DNA of 64,000 nucleotides. Source: Adineta steineri (lineage: Eukaryota > Rotifera > Eurotatoria > Adinetida > Adinetidae). The position numbers and the translations under genes are program-made. Positions within the stretch are counted from its first letter, which is position 1, and each line of letters begins with the position of its first letter. Under the pieces are notes generated by a model. It searched no databases. It had not been told where the DNA came from and saw only the letters and a list, made by a program, of their open reading frames with translations. Below are positions 58,723 through 64,000 of the stretch, one piece after another. The stretch covers positions 761,503-825,502 of the forward strand of contig CAJNOI010000020.1 of NCBI GenBank assembly GCA_905250115.1. Reading direction: 5' to 3'.

Positions 58723-59974
58723 ATGTCATTGACTAGTGCTAGTAATAGTAATGATAATGTATGGACTCCACTTTTTGATCGTTTCAATCAAGTCATGCGA
58801 ACTGAAGCTGATACGCTCTTCAAACATATTGCTGATAGTCAAACTAATCTAATAAATGAACATGATAGTTTACGAAAAGAGATTGAGATTTTAAAGAAAG
58901 AAAAAGATGAAATGACTAAATTGTTGAAGAAATACGATCAAATTGTAACACTTAATGTTGGTGGTCAATTATTTACGACTACAATGGAAACTTTAACTAA
59001 AGAAGAATGTCTATTCACAAAAATGTTCAATGGACGATATGATCTTCAAGAATGTCAAGGTGCCACATTCATTGATCGTGATTCAACACATTTTAGGTAC
59101 AAATATACCATATAAATAAATTGAATGAAGCCATCATCTTAATCAAATATAATAAATTGAATATATAAATTCTTTTCTTTTTGTAGGGTTTTGCTCAATT
59201 ATCTACGTACAAATGTATTCATTGAACCAAAATCAGCTGAAGATCGTACTGAACTTCTTTTAGAAGCTGAATACTATCAGATCTTATCATTAATCAAAAA
59301 ATTGAAAAAAGATACAATAACGACTGCTACCATAGTTGAGAAACTTCTTTTTGATCCTATTTATCATCATCCAGAAGTGATTATTTCCGACCAAGGACGC
59401 ACAGCTATCTATAATGGTGCATATGCTACGCTTTTATATGCAAAAGTACTGAATCTTCCATGGTACCAAGGTAGACATTATTGGGAAGTAACATTAAACG
59501 AAAAAAACCGTAATACATTACCTTCTTATGAATGACAATCTAATAAATGTTCATTGAATTTTCAAGGTTATTATGCATCGGTGGGTATTGCTACTCCTTC
59601 CTGGGATGCAAAAATACGTTTAGGTGATGATTCATTTAGTTGGACGTTGAGAATGGGTCCTTCATGGAGTGGCGATGATTTTACTGGATTGAGACATAAC
59701 AATAAGTCGTCTCCTTATTACAATGAATTTGCTCAAGGTACACGTATTGGAATATTATTAGACTTGAATGAAGGAACTTTAGAATATATAATCAACGGAA
59801 CACGAATAGGTAATAGATATTTTATTTCGAATAATATTAAGAATTGTCTTTATATTACAATATTTAGGAGTGGCCTTTACCAATGTAAAAGGACATAGTG
59901 TTACACCTGTATTCGAATTCTGTCACAAAACCTCTTTTCATATGAATCATGATGTAATGCTACCAGATATATAA
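58723..59974 (+). CDS. coiled-coil, BTB (KCTD-type), SPRY protein
   Basis: Four exons: 58723-59096, 59187-59509, 59567-59809, 59868-59974, giving 348 aa, all joins in phase. Residues 30-70 form a coiled coil (SLRKEIEILKKEKDEMTKLL). Residues 72 to about 150 form a T1/KCTD-type BTB domain: IVTLNVGGQLFTTTMETL, FIDRDSTHFRVLLNYLRTN, ELLLEAEYYQI. From about residue 180 a SPRY/B30.2 domain follows: AYATLLYAKVLNLPWYQGRH, YWEVTL, YYASVGIATPSWD, GTRIGILLDLNEGTLEYIING, FTNVKGHSVTPVFEF. BTB proteins of this type usually oligomerise and recruit Cullin-3, with the SPRY domain choosing the substrate, so an E3 adaptor is the best guess. BTB plus SPRY in one protein is not the usual KCTD layout. An AG acceptor lies 5 nt before the ATG. 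Confidence 0.82.
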
Positions 59975-62172
59975 TATTTATTTTTTTCTATAATTGAAAA
60001 CTCACTTCTTGAACAATATGCATGTAATCAAATATATTTGTCTTTCTAATTTTATGTTTTTTTTCAAAAAAAATTGTCCGTTTCTATTTTATTTAATAAA
60101 TTGTTACATTTTGCTCCGGTGTTATCAAGTACAATCTTATCAATTGTCACATATAATTATTATACAGTTATCTAATAAAATTAATTTTTTGTTACGATTT
60201 ACTATTTCTTATCTTGTTTAAGTCTATGTCTCTATTCAAAGAAAATCGAAACAAATACTGTTGGTTAGATTAGTTCAATGAGAACAAATTTATATGACCT
60301 GAAGACTTTCAACATATATAGAACAACAGTAACATCAAATATCTTGCAGTGAGTTAAGACAGTTCGATGAGAAAAAAAAGTAACAAAAACACTTTAAAAA
60401 ACAAACTCTTTTGTCAATATGACAACTGTTTTACATTAAAAAATAGTTCATTATTCAACTTCTTCTTTTTTTTATAAAATTCTAGATTAACAATTGGTCT
60501 ATAAAGAATAAGGTGACATGAATAACTTATAAAAGATTTGATGATATCATCCAATAAAAGTTTCATATTTCATATAATATATAAAACTGCAAAAAAAAAA
60601 ATTTCTTCTCTGTTGATATTCAACGTAATATCATAACATATGTGAAGATAATTGATCATAATTCCTTCCAAAAAAAAAGTTGTAATTTGATATGAAATAA
60701 TAAACATTAGCAGATAGTTTTGTTTTATTCTTGTCATATTCAACAACATATAAATTCATACAATCATGGGAATCATTTTCTTCAAACGATATGATAACAA
60801 AGTTATATAATTCTTTTTTGATCTACTCAATAGGATAGTTGATACAATACTTGTCAAGTAGAAGTGTAATCGGAGTGAAAATTACGTGACTCATCAAACT
60901 AAATCATTGCTTCAGAATACAAAAGACTATTATTAAAACGTGTACTTGGACAAATACATCTTTATTGTCCTGGATGTATTTTACATATCAAGAAGACAAG
61001 AATAAAAAAGCAGGACGATGAATTTTCAATACATATTACACGTGTAAATAAAAAAAAGAATAAATTATTCGCTCATCTGTTTTTTTTATTGATCATATAC
61101 AATAAATGTCATATTCTTCTGGAACTATGTGACTAATTTGAAGTCAATTCTCTTAATGGACTTGTCTGAATTGATTTTTCGTTTTATAGTCAGATATTAT
61201 ATACCATCATAGACTAATGTCAGTAACAATGGACAATGAATGAATGACGCATGCAAATAGCCATAGGCTGAAAACAATTGAGCACAACAAGAATTGAAAA
61301 TGAGGTGTGGTATATGTCTATTCAGACTTTTTTTTGATACAGACATCTACCACTCGCTCAATATATGTATACATATATATATATATAAATATGTGTGTGT
61401 GTATATGTGTGTGGGCGTTGAGTGCCACTGTATGGGACATTACAGAATAGAACAAAATATCGTGCATGTGTATGTGTCATTGAAATAGCTGAACATAGAG
61501 AGAACAAAAGTTCAATATAGTGGAAGAGAAGTAACACAAACAAATTCGTCTCTTCAGACAGAGCGAAAGAATTCTCTCAGATAAGTAAGAAGGGAGAGAG
61601 AGAGAGACAGAGAGAAAATCGTTCATGCACAATCAAAATCCAACTTATTGACGTGATAGCATCTTTTAGTTCCTCTTTCGCTCTCAATTTACCATCCATT
61701 CATTCATAGAACTGTATACCGTTGTCACCGCCTACTGACATATACAACTCTGTAGGATAACTAGAGGGTGAGAAGGCGTTCTCTCTTTTTTTTTTCTCTT
61801 TCGTCATTGTTACTGCTGCTGCTGCTATGACTGTATTCTACATTTTTAACGTTAGTCTAACAGATTACTACACTACTAAGATGGAGCGACGTGACAAACT
61901 TGTACGATTTTTTCTGTCTCACCTATTCATTCATTCATTCATTTCTTAATATCTAATAATTATATAGGTCGAGTATGTGAGCATGAACATGTAGGAGGAA
62001 GAATCAATATTCGTTTTCTTTCTCGTTCTTTTCAAGGAATGAAATAAGACGACAAACATTATCATCTTGTGTACTAAACATCATTGTATTTATAATGTTT
62101 TAACAATACATATGAGAAATGACACATTTTTTTTTTACTTCTTTTATTCAAGATTGTTTCATTTGTAGGAAT
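59975..62172. other. intergenic with simple repeats
   Basis: About 2.2 kb with TA/TG microsatellite at 61370-61415, a GA run at 61591-61617, a CTG run at 61812-61825, and ATTC repeats at 61927-61943. No gene supported. It probably contains the Notch-ligand promoter; TTTGTAG at 62162-62168 is an acceptor 4 nt before the next ATG. Confidence 0.5.
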
Positions 62173-64000
62173 ATGTTATTGATATTTTTATTGTTATTAT
62201 TCAATAATCGACAGGTAAAAATTTTGAACATATTTATATTTATATGACTATTTGCTTAATCTTGAAATTGTTAGTTAAGTGAAGTCGTAAATCTTTTTCT
62301 TTTAAGTTTCTTTTTTTTTTACTTTTTCAAAAAGTCAAAGTTGATCATTTTGTTTGTCTCTAACTAAATACTTATGCATATGTGCATTGTTAGTTCATCG
62401 ATGATGATGGTCAAGTATATACAGCACCACTTGTGTCTGAAAAGATAAGAAAGTAAAAGCTTATTTGAACAATCAACAAAAAAAAAAAAGAAAATAATCC
62501 CTTAGGCATCATTATCAATTGATTTTAACAAAAAAAAAAGGATTTTCGTATTTTTCTTTGATAAACATATAGGTTGATTGTCAAGAATCATCATCGATTT
62601 TACTTGTTGATTTACTTCAATTTCACAATCCAACGGGTATTACTGTCAATGGACAATGTTGTGATGGTTCATTTCCTTCTGCAAATTTTTGTCCTATGTC
62701 AATATCCTGTAATTTATATACAATTGTTTGTTTGGATTTGATAAACAGGTATACTCATTTAATGTGAGAAATTTTGAAGTATATATACATATATATAATT
62801 GATTTTGTGTTCTGTTATTTGATTATACACGTGTGTATGAACAATAAAAGGTGATGCCACTTGTCTAGCATAACACTCAGTGTCCTGATATCAGTTTAGA
62901 TTGATCATGCAATGTGAGAGAGAGAGAGAGAGAGTATAACCCTCGAGACAAAAAAAAGATTTGAAAAGCAAATATAAACGTCTGCATCGCCAAAAGATAT
63001 TTTTGTTTGAATCTTTAGTGAAATTCAATCAAATTGGACTTCATGTCCATTGGGAATAAAATCAACACAAATAAAAGCAAATAGCACTAGTTTATTTAAT
63101 TATTATACAATAGAAAATATTACAAATATTTTTCCACTTCAATTTCAATTACCACAAATAAATGATGTAAATTCAAAAAAAAAAATGTTTTGTATATTTT
63201 GAAAAATATCTTTCTTCATTAAATAGGATTCAATTCGTATTAAAATCTTTGTTTTTTATAATAATACGAGCATGCTATTAAATCAATTTTATACAACATT
63301 TCATATGGATTCATTGGATGGATTATTTCAACAAATGACATTAATTGACTTAACAAAAAATATCTCAAATATTAATCAGTATGATTTTCTTTCGAATACG
63401 AAAAACCAAAAAAATGTAAATTTTATTTGCTTGTTTATATTAGAATAATAATTGGTGTAAAAAGTTATTGTCGACCAACATTTTATGGTAAACAATGTAC
63501 AATACAATGTATTCCAAATAATGATTGTACAAGTTCATATACTTGTAATTCAATAACAGGTGAAAAAATTTGTTCACCAGGTTGGTTTGGAAATGAATGT
63601 TCAATGCATAATATATCTTCTACATGTTTATCATCAGGTATTATCTATATTAATCGATTAATTAAATTTTTCTATCATCTAATTTCTAGAATTAACTTGT
63701 TATAATGGTGGTTTTTGTCGAAATAATCAATCAACATGTTGCTGTCCAATCGGTTTGTCTATTCATTCTTTTTTTTGTAATTCTCTACAAACAATTTTTT
63801 TAGGTTTTACTGGTAAAAATTGTCAATATCTTTCAACATGTATACCAGATCGTACATGTTTGAATGGTGGTTCATGTCATTCAACATATGATACAATTTC
63901 ACGAAGTAATTATTTTATATGCAACTGTCCAACTGGGTAAATATGATGATGATGATGGTTCAATAGAAAATAAATTATATTTCCTTTTTCATTCTATTCT
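62173..64000 (+). CDS. Delta/Jagged-type Notch ligand (5' part)
   Basis: Seven exons are visible before the window ends: 62173-62214, 62573-62748, 63019-63166, 63227-63378, 63444-63637, 63690-63752, 63804-63936, and the gene runs on past 64000. Exon 1 is a signal peptide (MLLIFLLLLFNNRQ). Exons 2-4 code an MNNL-like domain (VDLLQFHNPTGITVNGQCC, NWTSCPLGIKSTQIKA, FHMDSLDGLFQ). Exon 5 is a DSL domain: YCRPTFYGKQC, CTSSYTCNSITGEKICSPGW then FGNEC. EGF-like repeats follow (CYNGGFCRNNQSTCCCPIGF, CLNGGSCHSTY). DSL proteins bind Notch on neighbouring cells to set cell fate. Delta and Jagged cannot be separated without the 3' half. The MNNL region is divergent. Exon junctions are all in phase. Confidence 0.85.

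Noticed and set aside
1-64000. tRNA, rRNA, CRISPR or prokaryotic operon features
   Set aside because: No cloverleaf-like A/B-box pairs, no rRNA blocks and no regular spaced repeats were seen; the GGTTCGAG motifs near 38630 and 38675 belong to a palindromic MITE, not a tRNA.

Overview
The window is animal nuclear DNA. It is AT-rich (by eye roughly 70% or more), and its genes are split by many very short introns, mostly 45-60 bp, with GT/AG ends. The content (synapsin, synaptojanin, SPARC, a Delta/Jagged-type Notch ligand, an SLC22 transporter) is metazoan. Tiny introns, F-box, LRR, NHL-like and SPRY genes, a bacterial-looking intronless DUF2278 gene, and AG acceptors placed just before many start codons (spliced-leader style) together point to a bdelloid rotifer such as Rotaria or Adineta. 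The species is an inference. Exon joins below were made by hand from splice signals, reading phase and family alignment. Only coordinates are given, and all should be confirmed with RNA-seq.

Layout. 1-10.2 kb: ACSF2-like acyl-CoA synthetase (-), synapsin (-), a glutamine-rich orphan (+) and a small beta-trefoil protein (-). 12.6-19.5 kb: an LRR/mucin-stalk/single-TM receptor-like gene (+) and a PQ-loop membrane protein (+). 20.8-31.1 kb: an F-box protein (-), an RRM/coiled-coil protein (+) whose first intron holds two DNA-transposon remnants, and a coiled-coil/propeller-like protein (-). 33-44.4 kb: an SLC22 organic-ion transporter (-) and a large synaptojanin gene (-) with two possible 3' ends. 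44.7-49.6 kb: an NHL-like protein (+), head-to-head with synaptojanin, and SPARC (-). 52-57.5 kb: an EF-hand protein (+), a DUF2278 protein (-, likely of bacterial origin), a MGCC-start helical protein (-) and a four-TM protein (-). 58.7-64 kb: a coiled-coil/BTB/SPRY protein (+) and the 5' part of a DSL Notch ligand (+), cut by the window edge.

Small non-autonomous DNA transposons are common. Four hAT-like elements carry recognisable 8-bp target duplications (two perfect), two more are hAT-like by their ends only, and two inverted-repeat elements are flanked by TA. They lie in introns and intergenic DNA.

The genes do not form one pathway. Synapsin and synaptojanin both act in the synaptic-vesicle cycle, but they are 28 kb apart with unrelated genes between. 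I found no clearly new multi-gene system. The most interesting points are the alternative synaptojanin tail exon, the minimal synapsin that keeps domain E, the DUF2278 transfer candidate and the density of hAT MITEs.
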